Positions 27,258 through 35,665 of a stretch of DNA of 64,000 nucleotides are shown here, one piece after another. The stretch comes from Alphaproteobacteria bacterium (GTDB taxonomy: Bacteria > Pseudomonadota > Alphaproteobacteria > Rickettsiales > UBA1997): NCBI GenBank assembly GCA_014190355.1, contig BJGH01000005.1, forward strand, positions 46,298-110,297, given 5' to 3'. Both the position numbers and the translations under genes were made by a program. Every line of letters begins with the position of its first letter. Position 1 is the first letter of the stretch. The notes below the pieces were generated by a model, which was not told the origin of the DNA, did no database searches, and saw only the letters and a program-made list of their open reading frames with translations.

Positions 27258-28679
27258 ATGATTTTTAGTTCAAATATTTTTTTATATATTTTTTTACCAT
27301 TTGTTTTAGGTTTCTACTTCACAATATCCAAATCTTTAAATATTAAAAATTATATTTTGTTAATTTTTAGTTTAATTTTTTATAGTTTTGGTGAAATTAA
27401 TTACCTATGGTTGCTAACACTATCTGTTATAGCAAATTATTTTTGGGGAATTTTTTTAGAAAAAAAATTACATCACAATTCTCAAAAAAAATTAGTCATT
27501 TTTTTGGCAATTACTTTTAACATTGGTTTATTAGCATTTTTCAAATATAGTAACTTTTTAATTAAAAATTTTAATAATATTTTTAATCTTAATATAGATC
27601 TTGAGCCAATTGTTTTTCCACTTGGTATCTCTTTTTTTACATTCCATGCTATTTCCTACTTGGTAGATATTTATCGGAATAAATGTTTAGCTCAACGTAA
27701 TTTTGCTAAATTAGCTCTTTATATTTGTTTTTTCCCGCAGTTAATAGCGGGTCCAATTGTTCGCTATAATTTTATCGCTAAATATTTAACCAAAAGAAAA
27801 CATTTTAACTATGCTATAGCTTTTGGAATAAAAATTTTCATAATCGGTTTAGCAAAAAAGGTAATTATTGCTAATCCAATGGCTGAGATTGCTGATGTGA
27901 TATTTAATGCCAGTCCTTCTGATATAAATCGTTATTTGGCAATGCTGGGAATTTTTTGTTACAGTTTACAAATTTATTTTGATTTTTCGGGATATTCTGA
28001 TATGGCATACGGATTAGCGAGAATATTTGGATTTCGATTTCCTAAAAATTTTAACTACCCCTATATTGCCTTATCAATCAAAGATTTTTGGCGAAGATGG
28101 CATATTTCATTATCAACATGGTTTCGCGATTATGTTTATATTCCACTTGGTGGAAATAAGGTTAGTTTTGTTCGCCAATATTTTAATCTAATTTTAGTTT
28201 TTTTTCTTTGTGGATTATGGCATGGAGCAAGCTGGAATTTTGTAATTTGGGGATTATTTCACGGAATATTCCTAGTTTTAGAGAGATTTCATTTTTTTAA
28301 AAAATTATTAAATTATTTCCCCAAAATTTTTCAAAATTTATACATGCTTATCGTTGTTATGATGGGATGGGTTTTGTTTAGGAGTTCTGATTTATCTTCA
28401 GCATTAATTTTTTATAAAATCTTGTTATTTGACAATGTTAATTTTGTTTCCATACCTCATAATATTTTTCGCTTAGTTAATTCCCATTTCTTTCAATTTT
28501 CTTTGGCTGTTGCTTTATTATCCTATCATCCCTTTTTAAAAAATTATTTAATAAAATTGATTCGTAAATATAAAAATTTACAAACAATTTTTGATATAAT
28601 TTTGTTATTATGTTTATTTTTTGTTTTAATCAGACTTTCTTCGCAAACATATAATCCGTTCATTTATTTTCAATTCTAA
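27258..28679 (+). CDS. MBOAT-family O-acyltransferase (AlgI-like)
   Basis: A 473-aa polytopic membrane protein. It contains VFPLGISFFTFHAISYLVDIYR, ELIAGPIVRY-like sequence (FFPQLIAGPIVRYN), FDFSGYSDMAYGLARIFGFRFPKNFNYPY, the substrate-loop DFWRRWHISLSTWFRDYVYIPLGGN and the catalytic histidine His322 in LCGLWHGASWNFVIWG. These are hallmarks of AlgI/PatA/DltB-type MBOAT proteins that move acetyl groups from the cytoplasm across the membrane onto a polysaccharide or peptidoglycan. The next gene overlaps its stop and encodes an AlgJ/AlgX-type partner. The target polymer is unknown; no alginate genes are present. Confidence 0.92.
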   Translation: MIFSSNIFLYIFLPFVLGFYFTISKSLNIKNYILLIFSLIFYSFGEINYLWLLTLSVIANYFWGIFLEKKLHHNSQKKLVIFLAITFNIGLLAFFKYSNFLIKNFNNIFNLNIDLEPIVFPLGISFFTFHAISYLVDIYRNKCLAQRNFAKLALYICFFPQLIAGPIVRYNFIAKYLTKRKHFNYAIAFGIKIFIIGLAKKVIIANPMAEIADVIFNASPSDINRYLAMLGIFCYSLQIYFDFSGYSDMAYGLARIFGFRFPKNFNYPYIALSIKDFWRRWHISLSTWFRDYVYIPLGGNKVSFVRQYFNLILVFFLCGLWHGASWNFVIWGLFHGIFLVLERFHFFKKLLNYFPKIFQNLYMLIVVMMGWVLFRSSDLSSALIFYKILLFDNVNFVSIPHNIFRLVNSHFFQFSLAVALLSYHPFLKNYLIKLIRKYKNLQTIFDIILLLCLFFVLIRLSSQTYNPFIYFQF

Positions 28680-29812
28680 TGAGTAAAAGAAATAATATAT
28701 TCATCTTAGTTTTTGTTTTAATAATTACAATGCCTTTGCTTGATAGTATTTTTAAATTTTCGCCAGTAAAAGACTTGTTTGAAAAGAGGTTGCCGATTCA
28801 AAGGCCTGAGAAACCTCAATATTTTTCACAATTAAAGGGTTATTTTAAAAACCTTGAAAATTATTATAATGATAATTTTGGTTTAAGAAAAACTTTGATA
28901 TTACTTAACTTGCAAATGATGGATAAAATATTTAATGAATCTCCCGATTCTCGAGCATTAATTGGCAAAGAAGATTGGATGTTTTTTGATAATTATAATT
29001 CAATAACTGATGCAGGTGGTAAAATTATCCTTGATCAAAAAATTCTTAATAAAGCTGTTAAAAACTTTATTAATAATTATAAAATATTAAAGAATAATAA
29101 CATTACTTATGTATTAGTTATTGCTCCAGATAAAACTTCGATCTATTATCAATATTTACCAGATTATATTGAATACAGCTCAAAGAATAATCATCGTATT
29201 GATCAATTTTTGAAAACCTTAAAAGAATTACAGCCTAACTTTCCTGTGATTGATTTAAGATCGACATTAAAAATTGCTAGTTACAAAGAGATTGTTTATC
29301 ATCAAACAGATACTCATTGGAATAAAAGAGGAGCTCATTATGGCTATTTAGAAATTGTTAATTTTCTTGCTCAAAATAACCACAATTATCAAGAAGCATT
29401 TAAGCCATATTTAAGAGATCAATTTATTGATAAAGCAGATGAGGAAATAAGAGGTGATATTTCCGATATTATGGGAATTAATCAAGTTAATCTTAATTAT
29501 GAAATAGTTGCTAAATTTCCATTAACAAGCAAACACATTGATGTTGATAAAAACTCAGTATTAGCCAAATATCATAAACCTTCTATCTATGTTAATGATA
29601 ATAAAAATTTAGGAATTTTATTTGCTTATAAAGATTCATTTTTTGGTGATTTATTTTGGTTGTTAGCAGAGCATTTTTCAAAAATATATGCTATAAATGA
29701 ATCTCCTTGTAATGTTGATTTAAATTTAGTTAGTCATTTAAAAGCAGATGTTGTTATTCATGAATTTTGGGAAGGAAGAATTGAGAAAATAATGGCAAGT
29801 TGTAAGTATTAA
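28679..29812 (+). CDS. AlgJ/AlgX-like SGNH-type O-acetyltransferase
   Basis: A 377-aa protein with an N-terminal membrane anchor (IFILVFVLIITMPLLDSIF) and a periplasmic SGNH-like domain. The catalytic D-x-H pair is D211 and H213 in HQTDTHWNKRGAHYGY, a motif strongly typical of AlgJ/AlgX/WssI proteins, and the nucleophile candidate is Ser320 in AYKDSFFGD. Its ATG overlaps the stop of the MBOAT gene (TAATG), so the two form an operon in which the MBOAT protein supplies acyl groups and this one transfers them. The substrate is probably surface glycan; that is inference from the rich glycan gene content at the right end of the window. Confidence 0.88.
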   Translation: MSKRNNIFILVFVLIITMPLLDSIFKFSPVKDLFEKRLPIQRPEKPQYFSQLKGYFKNLENYYNDNFGLRKTLILLNLQMMDKIFNESPDSRALIGKEDWMFFDNYNSITDAGGKIILDQKILNKAVKNFINNYKILKNNNITYVLVIAPDKTSIYYQYLPDYIEYSSKNNHRIDQFLKTLKELQPNFPVIDLRSTLKIASYKEIVYHQTDTHWNKRGAHYGYLEIVNFLAQNNHNYQEAFKPYLRDQFIDKADEEIRGDISDIMGINQVNLNYEIVAKFPLTSKHIDVDKNSVLAKYHKPSIYVNDNKNLGILFAYKDSFFGDLFWLLAEHFSKIYAINESPCNVDLNLVSHLKADVVIHEFWEGRIEKIMASCKY

Positions 29813-29899
29813 ATAAAATCTTAAAATCATAAAATTTTGATTTAAATTTTATTTTATTGTTGTAGATTGAGTAAAAATTTAAAATCAATAAATTAAAAT

Positions 29900-30913
29900 A
29901 TGTCTTTAGAAATTTTAAAAAAAATGCTCCAGATCCCAGATCTGGCAAGTAAAAAATGGTTATATGAACAATATGATTCACAAGTTATGAATGATACCAT
30001 TGCCATTAATGGTGATGCATCTTTGGTTAGAATTCATGGAACTCAAAAAGCCTTGGCATTAACAGTTGATTGCACTCCTCGCTATGTTGAAGCTGATCCT
30101 TTTCATGGGGCAATTCAGGCAGTTGCAGAAACATATCGCAATATTTCAGCTACCGGAGCAAAGCCTTTGGCAATTACTAATTGTCTAAATTTTGGCAATC
30201 CGCAAAAACCAGAAATTATGGGTCAAATTGTTAAATCAATTCAAGGAATTACTCAAGCTTGTAAAGCCCTAGATTATCCGGTAGTATCTGGAAATGTATC
30301 ACTGTATAACGAAACTAATGGTAAAGCTATTCACCCAACTCCAGCAATTGGAGGCGTTGGATTACTCAAAGATTTAGCCAAAAGATGCGATATTAAGTTT
30401 AAAAATATTGGCGATGAAATATTTGTTATTGGTAAAACCCAAGGTCATTTAAATTGTTCTTTATATGAAAGGGAAATTTTGGGTGTTGATATTATGAAAA
30501 ATCCTCCACAAGTTAATCTCTTGGAAGAAAAAAATAATGCTGATTTTGTCAGAGATTTGATTGCTCAATCTTTAATTAATGCTTGTCATGATGTATCTGA
30601 TGGAGGAATTCTAATTAGTCTTTTTGAAATGTCTTCCCCTGAATATGGATGCAAAATAGATCTATCAAATTTAAAAACAGTTAATAACTTAGCTGATGAA
30701 GAGATTTTTTTTGGTGAGGATCAATCTCGTTATATTATTGCTTTAAACCCAAAATTTTCTAAAGAATTTTCTAAGAAAGCAGAGAAGGCTGGAGTTTTTA
30801 CAGCTAAAATTGCAACTGTCATTGAAAAAAAATTAGTTTTTAATGATTTATCAGAAAGCATAACTGATCTTATTAAAACTAATGAATTATTATTTGAAAA
30901 AAACTTTTCATAA
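29900..30913 (+). CDS. purL: C-terminal half of phosphoribosylformylglycinamidine synthase II
   Basis: This 337-aa ORF matches only the second half of PurL, which is normally about 730 aa. It begins in the segment before NPNIASKRWVWEQYD of the full protein (here IPDLASKKWLYEQYDSQVMNDT) and runs through ADPFHGAIQAVAETYRNI, NCLNFGNP, YPVVSGNVSLYNE, PTPAIGGVGLL and HDVSDGGILISL to a normal end. The first half, with the catalytic HN motif and most of the ATP site, is missing, and the 87 bp upstream cannot encode it. No frameshift or stop breaks the remaining half. It may be a split PurL with its partner elsewhere, or a remnant. No other pur genes except guaA are present. Confidence 0.85.
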   Translation: MSLEILKKMLQIPDLASKKWLYEQYDSQVMNDTIAINGDASLVRIHGTQKALALTVDCTPRYVEADPFHGAIQAVAETYRNISATGAKPLAITNCLNFGNPQKPEIMGQIVKSIQGITQACKALDYPVVSGNVSLYNETNGKAIHPTPAIGGVGLLKDLAKRCDIKFKNIGDEIFVIGKTQGHLNCSLYEREILGVDIMKNPPQVNLLEEKNNADFVRDLIAQSLINACHDVSDGGILISLFEMSSPEYGCKIDLSNLKTVNNLADEEIFFGEDQSRYIIALNPKFSKEFSKKAEKAGVFTAKIATVIEKKLVFNDLSESITDLIKTNELLFEKNFS

Positions 30914-30933
30914 ATTTTTATTTAAGACTACCA

Positions 30934-33105
30934 ATGGCAATTAAAACATTTGGCTATACCTCCTTTGTAATGAGTTTTTTAGAAAAAATTCTTGGAACAA
31001 AATTTACAGTTACTGGAATTGAAAATATTCCAAATCAACCTACCATGTTTGTTGCTAATCATTTTACTCGCAGTGAAACTTTTTTTGTTCCTTACATTAT
31101 ATTCAAAAAGACAGGTAAGCAGGCTAGAACTCTTGCAGATTCAAAGCTCTATGTAGGAATTTTGGGAAAATTTCTAAATGCCGTTGGAACGGTTTCGACA
31201 AAAAATGAAAAGAGGGATAATATCATTGTTAATGATCTAGTTAAAGGTAAATATAATTGGATTATTTATCCAGAAGGAAGCATGATTAAAAGTAAAGACA
31301 TTATTCGAGATAACTTATTTATCAGTAATACGCCTTATCGCAATGGACCAGTCAGAACTGGCTCAGCTGTCTTAGCTTTAAAATCAGAGTTATATCGTAA
31401 TGACTTAATACAAGCACATAAAAATGGTAATAATGAAATGTTAAAATATCTTTTACAGAATCATGACCTAGATTATGAAGATGGTATTAATAATCTAACC
31501 ACTCACATTGTTCCTCTTAATATCACATATTATCCAATTCGACCAGGAGCTAATAAAATTCAAGAAATCGCTAATCGTATTGTTAAAAAAATCCCTAAAC
31601 AAATTGCTGAAGAGCTAGAAATTGAAGGAAATATACTAACCGGAGCACAGATCAATATTCATTTTGGCAAATCAATTAATTTAGCCAACTATATTAAAAA
31701 CAAGAAGGTTTTAATAAATCAAATCCCTATAATTAAGCAAGATACTAAAAATAATTTTATTTTACGATATTTTCGTTCAAAATTGACCAATGAATTTATG
31801 GAAAAAATATACAGTGATACTGAAATTAATTTTGATCATATATTTATAGCCTGTTTAATGCATTATCCAGAAGAAAAAATTAACCTTCTAAAACTAAAAA
31901 AAATAATTTATTATTCAGCAATTTTAATTAATAAAAGTCACAATTATCGATGTAATCCCAGTATTAACCCGCAAAAATTAAGTAAATTATTTAGCGATGA
32001 ATTATTTCATGAATTTGATGACGTATTCAATTTAGCAATTTCTCAGAATGTTATAAAGATTCTCGATCAAAATTTGATAGAAATAAATAAAAATATTTTT
32101 GAAAGAAATATTGAATTTCATGAAATACGACTCGAAAATACTCTTCATGTTGTTGCCAATGAATTTTCATTACTTGAAAATGCTACTGCAATAATTAAAA
32201 GAGTTACAAGATATAATGATAATGAAATAACAAAAAAAGTTTTTAATGAAATTTATAATCTTGATCAGCAACATTTTTTGAGTGACTATAACAAAAAATT
32301 TGATAAAACTTTTAGTAAAAAAACTGAAATAGGTATGCCATTTTTTTATGACAATGACATGCAAAAAAATAATAACATTGGCATTGTTTTGTGCCATGGA
32401 TATAAATCGGCTCCAGCTGAAGTAGAGCCATTGGCAAAATATCTTAATGAAATTGGTTTTAAAATATACGCAGTTCGCCTTCAAGGGCATGGTACAGCTC
32501 CAGATGACTTAGCTGATTCATCTTGGCAAGATTGGTATGATTCTTTACAGGTAGGTTATAGTGCTTTGTCGTTGATATGTCAAAAAATTATCATCATTGG
32601 ATTTTCAACGGGGGGATTGCTAACTTTGCTTTCTGCTTCTAAGAAAAAAAATCTTTCAAAACTCTGTGCTATAGTTTCTATTAGCTCAGCTTTGAAGTTG
32701 GTAAGTATTGCCTCAAAGTTTGCTCAAGGAGTTGAAATGTGGAATGAAGTACTTAATAAATTTTCCTTATCGAAAGGACAGTTACAATATGTTGATGATC
32801 ACCCTGAAAATCCTAATATTAATTACAGTAGAAATTATATTTCGGGTGTTGTCCAGTTAGAAAAATTAATGAATGAATGTAATAAAAGCCTTAATTTAGT
32901 TGATCTTCCGGCTTTAATTATTCAAGGAAAAAACGATCCAGTTGTTGATCCCAAAAGTGCAGAAAATATTTATAAAAAAATAAATTCTAACATAAAATAC
33001 TTATCCATGCTAGATTTTAACAATCATGTAATAATATACTCTGAACGAAGAGAGTTGGTATTTAAGGAAATCAAAAATTTTTTAAATAAATTAAATTTGT
33101 TTTAA
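30934..33105 (+). CDS. PlsC-type acyltransferase fused to an alpha/beta hydrolase
   Basis: A 723-aa two-enzyme protein. Residues about 1-240 are a 1-acylglycerol-3-phosphate acyltransferase-like domain: FVANHFTRSETFF with His43 (H-x4-E rather than the usual H-x4-D) and the phosphate-binding IIYPEGSM. A helical middle of about 200 residues follows. Residues about 460-720 are an alpha/beta hydrolase of the monoacylglycerol lipase/carboxylesterase type: VLCHGYKSAP (oxyanion loop), VRLQGHGTAPDDL, nucleophile Ser558 in IIGFSTGGLL, then the acid in IQGKNDPVVDP and His in NNHVI. All residues of the triad can be placed. The pairing suggests acyl-chain remodelling of phospholipid or a surface lipid. 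It lies 20 bp after the purL fragment. Confidence 0.85.
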   Translation: MAIKTFGYTSFVMSFLEKILGTKFTVTGIENIPNQPTMFVANHFTRSETFFVPYIIFKKTGKQARTLADSKLYVGILGKFLNAVGTVSTKNEKRDNIIVNDLVKGKYNWIIYPEGSMIKSKDIIRDNLFISNTPYRNGPVRTGSAVLALKSELYRNDLIQAHKNGNNEMLKYLLQNHDLDYEDGINNLTTHIVPLNITYYPIRPGANKIQEIANRIVKKIPKQIAEELEIEGNILTGAQINIHFGKSINLANYIKNKKVLINQIPIIKQDTKNNFILRYFRSKLTNEFMEKIYSDTEINFDHIFIACLMHYPEEKINLLKLKKIIYYSAILINKSHNYRCNPSINPQKLSKLFSDELFHEFDDVFNLAISQNVIKILDQNLIEINKNIFERNIEFHEIRLENTLHVVANEFSLLENATAIIKRVTRYNDNEITKKVFNEIYNLDQQHFLSDYNKKFDKTFSKKTEIGMPFFYDNDMQKNNNIGIVLCHGYKSAPAEVEPLAKYLNEIGFKIYAVRLQGHGTAPDDLADSSWQDWYDSLQVGYSALSLICQKIIIIGFSTGGLLTLLSASKKKNLSKLCAIVSISSALKLVSIASKFAQGVEMWNEVLNKFSLSKGQLQYVDDHPENPNINYSRNYISGVVQLEKLMNECNKSLNLVDLPALIIQGKNDPVVDPKSAENIYKKINSNIKYLSMLDFNNHVIIYSERRELVFKEIKNFLNKLNLF

Positions 33106-33188
33106 TTTAAATTTTTTACTTCTATAAATAACAAAATATCAAGAAATTAAAGATACCAATTTTTTTAAAGTTACATCAATTAAAAAAA

Positions 33189-34670
33189 ATGAAAATTCCT
33201 AAGCCTAATAAACAAAACCAAAACCAAAATCAGTTCGATCATGATGAGGAAGAAGATGTTATTGAGGTGCAGAATAACGGACCCAGTGTGGCATCACTTA
33301 AGAATAATAAAATCACCGTAATTATTTCTTCATCAATTCTAATTTCTTTAGTTTTATATTTTTTCTTTTTTAGAACTCCAGAAGATACTAAAACCCAAAA
33401 AGTAGAAGAAGTGCTGACGGATATTGCCCCTCAAGTTGCCCCAAATGATAAAGGAAAGTCTATTTTTGAATTTGAAAAAACTCTTACAAAAAAAGATGTA
33501 GAAGACCCATCTTTGTTAAAATCTCAAGGAGAGCTTGAGATTCCATCATTACCTGAACTTCCAAAAGATCTAGTTTTGCCTAACGAATTAAATCTATCGC
33601 CAAATGTTGAAGGACCGGTATTAAAAAATGATCCTTTAAATGTTAAAGATCAAGATCAGCAAAAAAATATCGATCCAACTAAAATTACTCCTGAACAAAA
33701 CCAAGCTATAATTAACCAACAAATCGCTAATGATTTAAAAATACAGCAGCAAGGTCAACAAATTAATCCCCAATTTAATCCTCAAAATAATCAACAAATT
33801 AATCAGCAAATTAATCCCCAGACCAATCAACAAAATATCTATCAAAATAGCGAAGAACAAATTAAAAAACTTGAAGAAAATATTAAACTTGATCCACGCT
33901 ACACGCCAATTATAGTTTTTTCTGGAGGTTATTCAGCTCCTAATCAGTCAATTGGAAATAAAGAAAATATTATTCAGGTTAAAAAAAATCCAATTAACGA
34001 GTTAAAGGAATCAGAGGTTACTATTGATGCATCAATTATTACCAATAGTGAAACAACAATTGCCCAAGGTAAGATGATTAATGCAATTATAGAAACAGCA
34101 ATTAATACTGAAATTCCTGGGACTGTTCGAGCAATTGTTAGCAGAGATGTATATGGAGAGACTGGAAATAAAGTTTTAATTCCAAGAGGTTCTAGGCTTT
34201 ATGGGGCATATTCTTCTTCAATTCAAAGAGGTCAGGCAAGAGTTCAAATTAGTTGGACAAGATTAATCCGTCCAGATGGTGTAAGTCTAAATATTAATTT
34301 TTCTGCATCTGATCAATTTGGCAGAGCTGGTTTACCAGGTGAAGTGGATAATCGTTATTCATCAGTCATAGCAAACTCTTTATTAACAAGTGTTTTAACG
34401 GTTGGAACAGTTGCTGCAGCCCAAAAAATTATAGGCAATGCAAATCAAAATACTACTACCACTATTAATCAAAACCAAGGAATTACTACAACTACCACTA
34501 ATGCTACTAATCAGGCAATATATGATGTAACTAAAACAATTATTGATACAATTGGAGATATTATTACCAATACAATTAATTTAGATCCAGTTATCAGAAT
34601 TCCTCAAGGAACAAAAATTACTATTATAGTTAATTCTGATATTAGGGTTCCTCCTGCCAATAGGAAATAA
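33189..34670 (+). CDS. virB10: VirB10/TrbI-like type IV secretion protein
   Basis: A 493-aa protein with a short acidic cytoplasmic tail, one membrane segment (about residues 42-61), a Pro/Asn/Gln-rich periplasmic linker (about 100-225) and a C-terminal VirB10/TrbI beta-barrel domain (about 290-490). The latter includes INTEIPGTVRAIVSRDVYGETGN, KVLIPRGSRLYGAYSSS, QISWTRLIRPDGVSL and DPVIRIPQGTKITIIVNSDI. VirB10 spans the cell envelope and links the inner- and outer-membrane parts of the secretion channel. The wording of the barrel closely resembles the rickettsial protein. Unusually, no virB8, virB9, virB11 or virD4 flanks it. Confidence 0.9.
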   Translation: MKIPKPNKQNQNQNQFDHDEEEDVIEVQNNGPSVASLKNNKITVIISSSILISLVLYFFFFRTPEDTKTQKVEEVLTDIAPQVAPNDKGKSIFEFEKTLTKKDVEDPSLLKSQGELEIPSLPELPKDLVLPNELNLSPNVEGPVLKNDPLNVKDQDQQKNIDPTKITPEQNQAIINQQIANDLKIQQQGQQINPQFNPQNNQQINQQINPQTNQQNIYQNSEEQIKKLEENIKLDPRYTPIIVFSGGYSAPNQSIGNKENIIQVKKNPINELKESEVTIDASIITNSETTIAQGKMINAIIETAINTEIPGTVRAIVSRDVYGETGNKVLIPRGSRLYGAYSSSIQRGQARVQISWTRLIRPDGVSLNINFSASDQFGRAGLPGEVDNRYSSVIANSLLTSVLTVGTVAAAQKIIGNANQNTTTTINQNQGITTTTTNATNQAIYDVTKTIIDTIGDIITNTINLDPVIRIPQGTKITIIVNSDIRVPPANRK

Positions 34671-34785
34671 AAATAAATTTAAATTTATTTTATAAAATAA
34701 TAAAATAACTAATTAAAAAAAAATTATTTAAAAAAAACTGTTCTAAAATAAAACTATTCTTAAAATATTTTTAAAAAATGTTGTT

Positions 34786-35622
34786 ATGACTATAAATAAA
34801 AAAACAATAAATTTACATTTGGTTTCAGATTCTACAGGTGAAACTCTGAGTTCAGTAGCAAGAGCTGTATTATCACAATTTGAAGGAGTTGAGTCAAATG
34901 ATTTAATTTGGCCATTAGTGAGAACTAAGCCTCAATTAGATAGAGTTTTGGAATCAATTGCTAAGCATCCTGGGGTTGTGTTATATACAATTTTGCATGA
35001 TGATTTGATAGAAGAATTGCGTAAGGAATGTTTTAGATTACAAGTTCCATGCATTCCGGTTCTATCTCACATTATTGCTGAATTTTCGAATTTCTTGAAT
35101 ATGAACATTAGTCATACTGTTGGAAGACAGCATCTTTTAGATGGTGAATATTTTTCTAGAGTAGAGGCAATCAGTTACACTTTAACTCATGACGATGGTC
35201 AATCATCATGGGATTTGTATGATGCTGATATAGTTATAGTTGGAGTTTCAAGAACTTCAAAATCTCCTACATCAGTATATCTTTCATGCAGAGGATTTAA
35301 AACTGCAAATATCCCATTTGTTTCCTTGGAAACAATTCCAAACTCAATTTTTGAGTTAAAGAAACCTTTGATTGTTGGGCTAATTATTAACCCTGAAAAA
35401 TTAGTACAAATTAGACAAAGTCGATTAGCATTAATTGGTAAAGATATTGGTAATGATTATATTGATATTGAGGCAGTCAAAGAGGAGATTGCTGAATCAA
35501 GAAAATTATTTACCAAATTATGTTGCCCTGTTATAGACGTAACCAAGAGATCTGTAGAAGAAACATCAGCAAAAATAATCCACCTTTTACAAGAAAAAAA
35601 GCTTAAAGAAAAAACTCTTTAA
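34786..35622 (+). CDS. ppsR: Pyruvate, phosphate dikinase regulatory protein (kinase/phosphorylase)
   Basis: A 278-aa DUF299-family bifunctional regulator that phosphorylates PPDK (or PEP synthase) with ADP and dephosphorylates it with phosphate. Family features are LHLVSDSTGETLSSVARA at the N-terminus, HTVGRQHLL and YFSRVEAISYTLTHDDGQ in the middle, and the nucleotide-binding loop VGVSRTSKSPTSVYLS. Length is standard. It implies control of the pyruvate-PEP interconversion; the PPDK gene is not in the window. The gene lies 43 bp upstream of the NtrX-like regulator. Confidence 0.94.
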   Translation: MTINKKTINLHLVSDSTGETLSSVARAVLSQFEGVESNDLIWPLVRTKPQLDRVLESIAKHPGVVLYTILHDDLIEELRKECFRLQVPCIPVLSHIIAEFSNFLNMNISHTVGRQHLLDGEYFSRVEAISYTLTHDDGQSSWDLYDADIVIVGVSRTSKSPTSVYLSCRGFKTANIPFVSLETIPNSIFELKKPLIVGLIINPEKLVQIRQSRLALIGKDIGNDYIDIEAVKEEIAESRKLFTKLCCPVIDVTKRSVEETSAKIIHLLQEKKLKEKTL

Positions 35623-35665
35623 CTTCCAAGTAAAATTTTAACTTTAAAAATTTGTGGAAATAAAT

